The translations under genes and the position numbers were made by a program. Below the pieces are notes generated by a model. That model ran no database searches. It had not been told where the DNA came from and saw only the letters and a list, made by a program, of their open reading frames with translations. From the NCBI RefSeq assembly GCF_021129235.1, contig NZ_JAJOMA010000001.1, positions 1 through 64,000 on the forward strand: DNA of 64,000 nucleotides, given 5' to 3'. Every line of letters starts with the position of its first letter. The stretch's first letter is position 1. Origin of the DNA: Kineosporia mesophila. GTDB lineage: Bacteria > Actinomycetota > Actinomycetes > Actinomycetales > Kineosporiaceae. Positions 17,102-25,033 of this stretch are shown here, in pieces.

Positions 17102-17172
17102 GCCGGGATAGCTCAGTGGTAGAGCACCTGATTGTGGATCAGGAGGCGGGGGTTCGATACCCCCTCCCGGTA
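17102..17172 (+). tRNA. tRNA-His (anticodon GTG), non-canonical acceptor end
   Basis: A complete cloverleaf: acceptor GCCGGGA/TCCCGGT, D-stem GCTC/GAGC, anticodon stem CCTGA/TCAGG around loop TTGTGGA (GTG at 34-36, so His), 4-nt variable region, T-stem GGGGG/CCCCC with loop TTCGATA. The CCA is not encoded. Two features are unusual for a bacterial tRNA-His. The base before position 1 is A, so there is no encoded G-1. The discriminator is A73 instead of C73, and position 1 pairs G with T72. The gene lies 71 bp upstream of a HisRS gene with no terminator between them. Confidence 0.93.
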
Positions 17173-17243
17173 CAAGTAGATCGTTCGTCGGTCTCTTCGT
17201 GCGCCGGGCTACCTCCCCAGCTCATGAGGAAGAAGGCACAACG

Positions 17244-18740
17244 ATGACCGGCCTGGTCCGTCCGCAGAATCTCCGTGGATTCCGTGACCTGCTGCCCGAG
17301 GAGATGCTTCTCCGCAACGAGGTCGTGGCCCGCATCACCCGGGTCTACCAGTCCTACGGATTCGTACCGCTGGACACCCCGGTGCTGGAGAGCCTGCCCA
17401 CGCTGCTCGGTAGTGGTGGCGAAGAGGCCGACAAGCAGATCTTCGTGGTTCGGGAGAACACGAAACCCGTTGTCGCCGAGGGCGAAGCCGCCCCCGTCGA
17501 GGTCGGTATGCGGTTCGACCTGACCGTGCCGTTCGCCCGCATCATCGCGCAGTACGCCCCGCAGCAGATCAAGCTGCCGTTCCGCCGCTACCACGTGGGC
17601 CCGGTCTTCCGCGCCGACGACCCGCAGCCCGAGCAGGGCCGGTTCCGGCAGTTCACGCAGCTCGACGCCGACATCGCCGGCAGCTCCACGGTGGCTGCCG
17701 ACGCCGAGATCGTCGCGGTGATGAGCGCGGCCTTCGACTCCCTCGGCCTGGAGGGTTCCACCGGTTACTTCGTGCGGGTGAACAACCGCAAATTGGTGGA
17801 CGCGTTCCTCGCCGGGGTGGGTATCGAGGACTTCGAGACGGCCCGGCACGTGCTGCGCGTGCTCGACAAGGCCGACAAGATCAGCCCCGAGGCGCTGCGC
17901 GCCGAACTGGGGGAGGGGCGCTTCGACGTCTCCGGCGACCGGATCCGGGGTGTCGGGCTGGCGGGCGACCTGATCGACGCGCTGCTGGTCTTCGTGGGCA
18001 TCGGCAAGGACACCCGCAGCGAGACGCTCGACGCGCTCGAGGCCCTGCTGCCGGCCACGGACCAGGCCCAGTCCGCCGTGGCTGAGGTGCGTGAGTTCCT
18101 GTCCCACCTGGACGCGCTCGGGGTGAGCGAGGCCAGTGTGCAGCTCGACCCGAGCCTGGCCCGTGGTCTGGCGTACTACACCGGCACGGTCTACGAGGCC
18201 ACGCTGGTCGGCGCCGGGGTCGGCTCGGTCGGTGGCGGTGGCCGCTACGACGGGCTGGTCAGCCGCTTCAGCGACGACCCGGTGGCCGCGGTGGGTGTCT
18301 CCATCGGAATCGACCGGCTGGTGACCGGCCTGGCCAACCTGGGCGTGGAGTTCGGTACGGCCCGCACCACGGCCGACGTCGTGGTGCTGGTGATGCCCAA
18401 GGTCGAGCCGGCCGAGGCCACCCGGGTGGCGGCGGAACTGCGCGCGGCCGGCGTCAACACCGAGCTCTACGTCGGTGAGTCGGTGGGCAAGGTGGGCAAG
18501 CAGCTGGCCTACGCCAACGCCCAGGGCTTCCGGGCGGCCGTGATGATCGGTGGCAACGAGGTCCAGGACGGCACCGTCACGGTGAAGAACCTGCAGGCCG
18601 GGGCCGAGTCCCGGGCCGCCATCGCCGACAACAGCGAGTACCGCGCGGCCAGGTCGGCCGGGCAGATGACCGTTCCGCGCGCCGATCTGACGGCGACCGT
18701 CCGGGAGATCCTGGGCGACACCCTGGAGGAGAAGGCATGA
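17244..18740 (+). CDS. hisS: histidyl-tRNA synthetase, eukaryote/alphaproteobacteria-like
   Basis: A 498-residue class II synthetase charging tRNA-His. Motif 2 region FRRYHVGPVFRADDPQ to FRQFTQLDADIAG (113-146), HisA-type motif LARGLAYYTGTVYEA (305-319), GGGRYDG (332-337), motif 3 GVSIGIDRL (351-359) and a complete anticodon-binding domain (about 376-450) are present, which excludes HisZ. The wording RFDLTVPFAR, VRVNNRKLVDAF, VGSVGGGGRYDGL is that of eukaryotic and alphaproteobacterial enzymes rather than the usual 420-residue bacterial HisRS. The Asp of RGLDYY is Ala. It follows tRNA-His and overlaps hisG by 4 bp. ATG 17244 follows GAGGAAGAAGG. Confidence 0.88.
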   Translation: MTGLVRPQNLRGFRDLLPEEMLLRNEVVARITRVYQSYGFVPLDTPVLESLPTLLGSGGEEADKQIFVVRENTKPVVAEGEAAPVEVGMRFDLTVPFARIIAQYAPQQIKLPFRRYHVGPVFRADDPQPEQGRFRQFTQLDADIAGSSTVAADAEIVAVMSAAFDSLGLEGSTGYFVRVNNRKLVDAFLAGVGIEDFETARHVLRVLDKADKISPEALRAELGEGRFDVSGDRIRGVGLAGDLIDALLVFVGIGKDTRSETLDALEALLPATDQAQSAVAEVREFLSHLDALGVSEASVQLDPSLARGLAYYTGTVYEATLVGAGVGSVGGGGRYDGLVSRFSDDPVAAVGVSIGIDRLVTGLANLGVEFGTARTTADVVVLVMPKVEPAEATRVAAELRAAGVNTELYVGESVGKVGKQLAYANAQGFRAAVMIGGNEVQDGTVTVKNLQAGAESRAAIADNSEYRAARSAGQMTVPRADLTATVREILGDTLEEKA

Positions 18741-19750
18741 GCGACCGGCAGATCACCCTCGGCATCCCCAAGGGCAGCCTCCAGCAGAGCACGCTGGGCA
18801 TCTTCGAGCGGGTCGGGCTGCAGTTCACCGGCGGCTCGCGCACGCTGTGGCTGAGCTCGAACGACCCGGAGATCGTGCCGGTCCTGCTGAAGCCGCAGGA
18901 GATCCCCATCTACGTGAAGTCCGGCCGTCTGGACGCGGGTCTGTCGGGCCGCGACTGGATCGTCGAGCAGGACGTGCTGCAGGACATCGCGGTGAAGGCG
19001 GAACTGCCCTTCTCCCGGCAGACCTCGCGCCCGATCCGCTGGGTGCTCGCGGTACCGCAGTCGTCGTCCATCAAGACCGTGGAAGACCTGCGCGCCGAGT
19101 GCGACCGCCGTCGTCTGACCGGCGACCCGTTCGTCATCTCCACCGAGCTCACCCGGATCTCCCGGATGTGGCTGGCCCGCCAGGGTGTCGACGCGCACGT
19201 GGAGTTCTCCTGGGGCGCCACCGAGGCCAAGGCGGAATACTTCGCCGACGCCATCATCGAGGGCGTGGAGACCGGTAACTCGCTGCGGGCCAACCATCTT
19301 CGTGAGGTCGCGGAGGTGTTCAGCTCGACCAACCAGTTCTTCGTCAGCCGCAAGATCTACCGTGACGACGAGTGGAAGCGGAACAAGCTCGACGCCGTCT
19401 CGCACCTGATCCGCGGCGCGCTGCGGGCCAACGACGTGGTCGAGCTGCGCGTGGTGGCCGACAAACCCCTGTCCCTGGAAGAGATCCTCGGACCCGACGC
19501 CAGAGTGGTCTCGGCGTCCGATGCCGTCAACGGACAGGGCTTCACCGCCACCGTCACGCTGCCCCGCGCCTCCGTGCCCTACGCCCTGCCCGCGGTGATC
19601 GCCGCCGGCGCGACCGATGCCTGGGTCTCGCCGATGTCGATCTACTACAGCCACGAGGCCGACGCGACCTCGAAGGCGGCGGCGGAAGCCCGTAACGCCA
19701 GCGCCAGCCTCCCCCTGGCCCCCGTGGCCCCGGGAACCGGCCTGGCCTAG
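18737..19750 (+). CDS. hisG: ATP phosphoribosyltransferase (HisG), divergent, long form
   Basis: The first enzyme of histidine biosynthesis, joining ATP and PRPP. Recognisable parts are the N-terminal LGIPKGSLQ, SGRLDAGLSGRDWIVEQ, and the PRPP-side block DAIIEGVETGNSLRANHL. A C-terminal extension (TLPRASVPYALPAVIAAG) resembles the regulatory domain of long HisG. At 337 residues it is longer than ordinary long forms (about 290) and diverges from them, so a specialised paralogue is possible. The ATG overlaps the hisS stop by 4 bp, which couples charging and synthesis of histidine in one operon. hisE is not adjacent. Confidence 0.75.
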   Translation: MSDRQITLGIPKGSLQQSTLGIFERVGLQFTGGSRTLWLSSNDPEIVPVLLKPQEIPIYVKSGRLDAGLSGRDWIVEQDVLQDIAVKAELPFSRQTSRPIRWVLAVPQSSSIKTVEDLRAECDRRRLTGDPFVISTELTRISRMWLARQGVDAHVEFSWGATEAKAEYFADAIIEGVETGNSLRANHLREVAEVFSSTNQFFVSRKIYRDDEWKRNKLDAVSHLIRGALRANDVVELRVVADKPLSLEEILGPDARVVSASDAVNGQGFTATVTLPRASVPYALPAVIAAGATDAWVSPMSIYYSHEADATSKAAAEARNASASLPLAPVAPGTGLA

Positions 19751-19768
19751 GCCCCCCACGCACTCCTC

Positions 19769-19851
19769 CGTGATCATGCAAAACCTCCCCGGAGTTCTAG
19801 AACTTTCCAACCAGGAGTTCTAGAACACTGGGGAGGTTTTGCCTGATCACG
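19769..19851. repeat. intergenic palindromic repeat, copy 2
   Basis: The same architecture as copy 1: arms CGTGATCATGCAAAACCTCC and its near-complement ending at 19851 (one change, ATG to CTG side), with two GTTCTAGAAC cores inside. It lies between the convergent hisG and pnkp genes and could act as a bidirectional transcript end. Confidence 0.88.
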
Positions 19852-19867
19852 AACAAGGGGTGGGTTT

Positions 19868-22429
19868 TTACAGGCGCGGGTCGACCGGCTCGGACTCCAG
19901 GGCCAGCACCGCGAAGACCGCCTCGTGCACCCGCCACAGCGGGTCGCCCGCCGCCACCCGTTCCAGAGATTCCAGGCCCAGCGCGTACTCCCGCAGGGCC
20001 GCTGACCGTTTACGGCCCACCGCACGGGACTTCAGCCGGCTCAGGTTCTCTTCGAGCAGGTAGTCGGGGCCGTAGATGATGCGCAGGTACTCCTTCCCAC
20101 GCACCTTCAAACCGGGTTGCACCAGGCCGCGTTTGGTCCGGGTCAGGTTGGCCAGGGGTTTGACCACCATGCCCTCGCCGCCCTGACCGGTCAGGTCTTC
20201 CCACCAGGTCACGGCCTGGGCCACGGCGGTCTCGTCGGCGGGATCCAGCACCGTGCGGGCGGTGGTCCGGAACAGCGGGTCGGCGGCCACCAGCCGGTCG
20301 GCCAGGGCCAGGTGCCAGAGGTGGTCGCGGTCGTGGAAGGTCTTTCCCTCGCCGGCGAGCACCTGGAACGGTGCGATCCGCACACCCTCCAGGCCGTCGG
20401 TCGGCCAGACGTACCGCCGGTAGGCCTGGCGGAACGCGGTGGCCGCCTCCCGGCGTGCAGTGGTGTGGTTGCGCAGTTCGAGGAGTGACGGAACCCGTTG
20501 TGCCGCAGCGGTCAGCGCCCTCACGGCCGGGGGCAGCGAGGCTCCGGCGGCGGCTCCGACCGCGGCGTACTGCTGACGGATCAGGTCACCCGCCTTCAGC
20601 GACCAGGGCAGGATCTCGGAATCGAGCAGCAGCCACCCGGTCTCCAGCTCGTCCCAGATCCCCGTGCTCTCCAGAGTGGAACGCACGGTGGTGAGCAGGG
20701 TTTCGGTGTCGGAGTCGGAGAAGAACGGACGCCCGGTGCGGGTGTGGATCACACCGGTGCGGTCAGCGGGGAGACCGAAGCGGGCGGAGGCCACCCCGGC
20801 GTCGCGGCAGACCAGTACCACGGCCCGCGAGCCCATGTGCTTCTCCTCGCAGATCACCTCCGGCACGCCTTCCTTGGCGTAGGCGGCGAAGGCCTCGGTG
20901 GGGTGCTCCAGCAGTCCGGGCCGGTTGCTCGTCGGAGTCGGGGCCATGGTCGGCGGCAGGTAAAGCAGCCGGCGCGGGTCGATCGCGTAGCGGCTCATCA
21001 CCTCCAGGGCACCGGCCGCGTTCTCGGCCGTGACCGTCACCCGGCCGTGGTGCCGGGTCTCCACCGACCGCTTGCCGGACACGTCGGCGAGTGTCAGGAG
21101 ATCGGGGTCGCGGGTCGCGACCGGGGCGGCTGATGCGGCTGGTGTGGCAAGGGGTTTCGCGGGTTCGTACCAGACCTGCTCGGCCGGCACGCTGACGATC
21201 TCCTTCTCCGGGTAACGCATCGCGGTCAGGCTTCCCCCGAACGCGCACCCGGTGTCCAGGCAGAGCGTGTTGTTGACCCACTCCGGCACGACGGTCGGCG
21301 TGTGCCCGTAGAGCACCATGGCCCGGCCGCGGTAATCCTTCGCCCACGGGTAACGCACCGGCAGGCCGTAGCTGTCGGTCTCACCGGTGGTGTCGCCGTA
21401 CATCGCGAAGCTCCGCACCCGGCCCGAGGCCCGGCCGTGGTAAGCCTCTTTCAGCCCGGCGTGGGCCACCACCAGGTTGCCGCCGTCGAGCACGTAGTGC
21501 GCGACCAGGCGGTCGCAGAAACTCGCGACCTCGGCCCGGAACTCCGGCGTCTCGGTCTCGAGCTGGGCCATGGTGCGCTCCAGCCCGTGCGTGAGCTTCA
21601 CGTTGCGCCCGCTGAGCGCCCGCACCAGCTTGTGCTCGTGGTTGCCGCTGACGCAGAGCGCGTGGCCCGACTCGATCATGCCCATCACCAGGCGCAGCAC
21701 GCCGGGGGAGTCGGGGCCACGATCCACCAGGTCGCCGACGAACACGGCGGTGCGCCCGGTCGGCGGCACGGCGTCGACCGGATGGCCGTCCGGGTCGAGC
21801 ACCACGCCGTAACCGAGCTTGCCCAGCAGGCTCTCCAGCTCGGAGCGGCAGCCGTGCACGTCGCCGATCACGTCGAACGGGCCGGTACGGTCGCGTAGGT
21901 CGTTCAGCAGCGGCTCGCGCACGATCACCGCGGCGGTGGCCTTCTCCGGGGTGTCGAGCACGTGCACCCGCCGGAAACCCTCGCGGCGCAGGCCCTTGAT
22001 CGAACGCTGTAGCTGGTCGGCCTGCCGGTGGATCACCCGGTCGCCGAAGGTGCGGTCGGGGCGCGCGGCGTTGCGTTGCAGGCAGACCTCCTGCGGCATG
22101 TCGAGCACGATCGCCACGGGCAGCACGTCGTGGTCGCGGGCCAGTTTCAGCAGGCTCGCCCTCGACTCCTTCTGCACGTTGGTCGCGTCGACCACCGTCA
22201 GCAGCCCGGCGGCCAGGCGCTTACCGGCGATGTGGTGCAGCACGTCGAACGCGTCGGTGGTGGCGTCCTGCGAGTTCTCGTCGTTCGAGACCAGGCCCCG
22301 GCAGAAATCGCTGGAAAGCACTTCGTAGCGGCCGAACTTCGCGGCGGCGAAGGTGGACTTGCCCGAGCCGGAGACCCCGACGAGCACCACCAGGCAGGTG
22401 TCCGGGAGGGTCAGGTGGTGGTCGGTCAT
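19868..22429 (-). CDS. pnkp: polynucleotide kinase-phosphatase-ligase (Pnkp), RNA repair
   Basis: An 853-residue three-domain RNA repair enzyme that phosphorylates 5'-OH ends, removes 2',3'-phosphates and ligates. The kinase P-loop GVSGSGKST is at 18-26. The metallophosphatase has GDVHG (189-193), GDLVDRG (232-238), GNHEHK (262-267) and GHTPTVV. The ligase-like nucleotidyltransferase has K530 in EEKHMGSR. This order and length match Clostridium thermocellum Pnkp. The ATG at 22429 overlaps the hen1 stop by 4 bp. In characterised systems ligation needs the Hen1 partner, which is encoded just upstream. Confidence 0.93.
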   Translation of the reverse strand: MTDHHLTLPDTCLVVLVGVSGSGKSTFAAAKFGRYEVLSSDFCRGLVSNDENSQDATTDAFDVLHHIAGKRLAAGLLTVVDATNVQKESRASLLKLARDHDVLPVAIVLDMPQEVCLQRNAARPDRTFGDRVIHRQADQLQRSIKGLRREGFRRVHVLDTPEKATAAVIVREPLLNDLRDRTGPFDVIGDVHGCRSELESLLGKLGYGVVLDPDGHPVDAVPPTGRTAVFVGDLVDRGPDSPGVLRLVMGMIESGHALCVSGNHEHKLVRALSGRNVKLTHGLERTMAQLETETPEFRAEVASFCDRLVAHYVLDGGNLVVAHAGLKEAYHGRASGRVRSFAMYGDTTGETDSYGLPVRYPWAKDYRGRAMVLYGHTPTVVPEWVNNTLCLDTGCAFGGSLTAMRYPEKEIVSVPAEQVWYEPAKPLATPAASAAPVATRDPDLLTLADVSGKRSVETRHHGRVTVTAENAAGALEVMSRYAIDPRRLLYLPPTMAPTPTSNRPGLLEHPTEAFAAYAKEGVPEVICEEKHMGSRAVVLVCRDAGVASARFGLPADRTGVIHTRTGRPFFSDSDTETLLTTVRSTLESTGIWDELETGWLLLDSEILPWSLKAGDLIRQQYAAVGAAAGASLPPAVRALTAAAQRVPSLLELRNHTTARREAATAFRQAYRRYVWPTDGLEGVRIAPFQVLAGEGKTFHDRDHLWHLALADRLVAADPLFRTTARTVLDPADETAVAQAVTWWEDLTGQGGEGMVVKPLANLTRTKRGLVQPGLKVRGKEYLRIIYGPDYLLEENLSRLKSRAVGRKRSAALREYALGLESLERVAAGDPLWRVHEAVFAVLALESEPVDPRL

Positions 22430-23859
22430 CGGGACACCTCTGCGGCAGACGACGGGTCGAGAGTGAAGACGGCCATCTGGGTGGGCGGCCCGGCCTCGGG
22501 GTGTTCCGCCCCGATGCCCTGGAAGCGCACCGCGTATCCGTACTGCCCGGCCACGGCCGAGGCCCAGGCCTGGAAGGTCGCCCGGTCCCACTCGAAACGG
22601 TGGTCGGTGTGCCGGATCTGGCCTTCGGACATCCCGAAGTGCTGGTTGTGCTCCACGTTCGGGGTGGTCACGAGCACCACGCCGGGCCGGGCCGGACCGA
22701 AGACGCTGGAGGCCAGGGCCGGCAGCCGGGACTCGTCGACGTGCTCGATCACCTCGGACAGCACCGCCGCGTCGAAGCCGGCCAGGCCGGGGTCGGCGTA
22801 GACCAGCGACGACTGGCGCAGCTCGATGCGCTCGGCGGCGCGGTCGGGCAGATCGTCCAGGTGCAGCCGGCGCGCGGCGGCGCGCAGCGATCGGTGCGAT
22901 ACGTCCACGCCGAGAATGCGCTGGTACCGAGGGTTCTCCAGCAGCCGCCCGAGCAGCTTGCCCTCACCGCAGCCGAGGTCGGCCACGCTCCGGGCCTTAC
23001 AGGCCTCCAGGGTCTCGAGGAGGGCGTCGAGACGCTGTGTGGCCAGGGGGACGCGGGTTTCCGAAGTGGCGGCCTCGTCGTCCAGGAGCTCACTCTCGGG
23101 GGGCGGGGCGTCTTCCAGCCCGGCGAACCGCTCGGCGGCGTCGTCGACCAGCCACCGCTGGTGGCGCAGATACCGCTCGGTGATCAGGGCGCGCTCGGGG
23201 TGGGTGGCGAGCCAGCCCTCCCCGGCGCGGACCAGCTTGTCCACCTCGTCGGCGGTGACCCAGTAGTGCTTGGCGTCGTCGAGCACCGGCAGCAGCACGT
23301 ACAGCTGGCTCAGGGCGTCGGAGAGCAGTTGCTCACCGGTCAGCCGCAGGTCCACGTAGGGCGAGTCGCCCCAGCCGAGCTCCGGGTCCAGGGGCACCGG
23401 CGTCACCGTGCAGGTCCAGCCCAGCGGCTCGAACAGGCTGCGGGCCAGGTCCGAGTCGCCCCGGCAGGGCAGTGCCGGTACCTCGATCTCCAGGTTCAGC
23501 GGGGTGCCGGGCAGCTCCGGCCGCACGTCGCAGCGGCCCGAGATGGCAGTCTTGAACACCTTGCCGAGGGCGACGGCGAGCAGTGACGACGCGGCGTAGG
23601 GCCGGTCGTTCACGTACTGCGCGAGGGAGAAACCGTCTACCGGTCTCGAGCCGCGACCCCGTACCAGCGCGATCGGGTCGACCTCCAGCAACAGCGCCGC
23701 GGTGCAGGTCGTCGCATCGGCCCGGGGGTAGAACACATGCGCCGTACCGACGGGCAGGCCGAACTTCTGCGCGCGGTCGGGGTGCTTGTGCAACAGGTAG
23801 CCCAGGTCGGTGGCCGGGGCCTCGTCCCGGTCGCTGGTCGAGGTGATGGTCAGGAACAC
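22426..23859 (-). CDS. hen1: bacterial Hen1, RNA 3'-terminal ribose 2'-O-methyltransferase
   Basis: A 477-residue protein. The N-terminal half (MFLTITSTSDRDEAPATDLG, HKHPDRAQKFGLPVGTAHVF) is the bacterial Hen1 domain that activates Pnkp ligase. The C-terminal half is a SAM methyltransferase with VADLGCGEGKLLGRL and the metal-binding SEVIEHVDESRL followed by ITTPNVEHNQHF-type His residues. It methylates the 3'-terminal ribose before sealing, making the repaired site resistant to recutting. It is the first gene of the hen1-pnkp operon. Confidence 0.93.
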   Translation of the reverse strand: MFLTITSTSDRDEAPATDLGYLLHKHPDRAQKFGLPVGTAHVFYPRADATTCTAALLLEVDPIALVRGRGSRPVDGFSLAQYVNDRPYAASSLLAVALGKVFKTAISGRCDVRPELPGTPLNLEIEVPALPCRGDSDLARSLFEPLGWTCTVTPVPLDPELGWGDSPYVDLRLTGEQLLSDALSQLYVLLPVLDDAKHYWVTADEVDKLVRAGEGWLATHPERALITERYLRHQRWLVDDAAERFAGLEDAPPPESELLDDEAATSETRVPLATQRLDALLETLEACKARSVADLGCGEGKLLGRLLENPRYQRILGVDVSHRSLRAAARRLHLDDLPDRAAERIELRQSSLVYADPGLAGFDAAVLSEVIEHVDESRLPALASSVFGPARPGVVLVTTPNVEHNQHFGMSEGQIRHTDHRFEWDRATFQAWASAVAGQYGYAVRFQGIGAEHPEAGPPTQMAVFTLDPSSAAEVSR

Positions 23860-23930
23860 AGGCGCCAGTCTGTCAAGGCGGGGGCCTCAGGCCCACGCAT
23901 TTTCGCCTCTTCCGGCCTGTTCATTGCTGA

Positions 23931-24153
23931 TCACGGGCTTTCGACGAGCTCGCGCAGCACCGTGGTCCGGTCCTGGACCGAGATCCCGCAGCGGCGCACC
24001 TCCATGGCCCGGCTCCATGTGAGCTGGGCCTTTTCGGTGATCACGGGAGCTGGTGCCGGCCACGCCGGCGGCGGTGGTGGACTGCTGTTCGCCGGTCGCC
24101 GCAATGGTCTCCCGCGACTCGCGGATCCGGTCGACCAGCGTGTCGATACCCAT
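23931..24153 (-). pseudogene. small gene with a probable 1-nt frameshift
   Basis: From ATG 24153 a high-GC3 frame reads MGIDTLVDRIRESRETIAAT for about 30 codons. Past about 24070 the coding signal moves to the +1 frame, which reads APVITEKAQLTWSRAMEVRR and ends ...RELVESP at 23931. Each half looks coding, but the total is 223 bp, not a multiple of three. A frameshift in the GC-rich junction (about 24050-24080), a sequencing error or a recoding site would explain it. The family is not recognised. Confidence 0.4.
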
Positions 24154-24451
24154 GGCGAAACAAGTCCCCGTTCTCGGCCCCCCGGTGTGCTGAACGGATT
24201 CTCGGAGGCCCAGATGTCGATCTGGAGCCCTGACCGCCGGACCGTGCGGAAGAGCCGTTCGTCGACGCCCGGCCGTCCGGTCGGCCCGAAACCGGGAGGA
24301 CCTCTTGCGCGCCGTATGCATCCGGTGCCTTAATGATGGCACTGAGTGCATCGGCGCCCTCACGAGCGCCGACCCTCCCCCTGTTGGGCACGCGAGCCGT
24401 GCGGTCTCCCTCCCCGGCGGGCCGTCTCGGCCTCACGAGAGGAGTCGGGCC
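24154..24451. other. gap of about 300 bp without an evident gene
   Basis: No frame shows convincing coding signal. The last 30 bp contain the ribosome binding site GAGAGGAG for the gene at 24452. Confidence 0.4.
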
Positions 24452-24763
24452 ATGACCAGCACCTTGTCCCCCACCCTCGGCGGTACCAAACACGCCGACA
24501 CGCAGCTCTACGTGACCGCGACGCACAAGGTGCGGTCGACGTCCGGCAAGCCGCCGTTCGCCTGGGTGCCCTACGGGGTGCAGCACGCCTGGCCGGCCGG
24601 TTCCCGCAAGACGCTCTGCGGTGAATGGACCTCGGGCTGGACGGTGTTCTGGGAGCGCTCGTTCTCCGCCACCCCCCACGACGCCTGCCCCGCCTGCGTC
24701 GAGGCCAGTCTCCCGGAAGCCTCCCGCCGCCGCCTCGACCCGGCCCTGCGCCGCACAGCCTGA
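24452..24763 (+). CDS. small cysteine-containing protein
   Basis: A 103-residue protein of unknown function. It has LCGEW and, 25 residues later, CPACVEASL, a spacing that could form a small zinc site. The N-terminal part (HADTQLYVTATHKVRSTSG) is soluble, and the segment WVPYGVQHAWPAGSRKTLCG looks like a compact conserved fold. ATG 24452 has a good GAGAGGAG site. It is followed by a palindromic repeat. Confidence 0.6.
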   Translation: MTSTLSPTLGGTKHADTQLYVTATHKVRSTSGKPPFAWVPYGVQHAWPAGSRKTLCGEWTSGWTVFWERSFSATPHDACPACVEASLPEASRRRLDPALRRTA

Positions 24764-24773
24764 ACTTCCCTAG

Positions 24774-24889
24774 TTCGTGATCATGCAAATCCCCCAGCCT
24801 TCGGCCGGGAGGTGCCCCCACTCCCCGGCGTTCTAGAACTCCTGACTCGACAGTTCTAGAACTCTGGGGAGGTTTTGCATGATCACGAA
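24774..24889. repeat. intergenic palindromic repeat, copy 3 (interrupted)
   Basis: Outer arms TTCGTGATCATGCAAA and TTTTGCATGATCACGAA, two GTTCTAGAAC cores, as in copies 1 and 2. The left arm is interrupted after CAAA by 31 bp that belong to a different repeat (24790-24820), after which CTCCCCGG resumes. Confidence 0.9.
24790..24820. repeat. nested hairpin repeat inside copy 3
   Basis: A 31-bp insert beginning TCCCCCAGCC, with a TTCGG loop and ending GGTGCCCCCA. It resembles a short hairpin repeat common between Streptomyces genes. A related copy lies at 40653-40685 (TCCCCCAGCC ... GGTGCTCCCA). Confidence 0.75.
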
Positions 24890-25033
24890 GGGGTTGGGCG
24901 GGGACGTAGGCCCGCACCTACCGGCGCCGGTGCGCCTTGGGCGCCCACCCGCGTCCTCCAGCAGGTATGTGGGGTGAGCCGGCCCTCGGTCTGCGCCATC
25001 GCCTGTTCTTGTTCGCCGGGTATGGTCACGGGC

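Noticed and set aside
17244-18740. HisZ (regulatory HisRS paralogue) for the HisRS-like gene
   Set aside because: A full anticodon-binding domain and class II motifs are present, and it adjoins a tRNA-His; HisZ lacks that domain.
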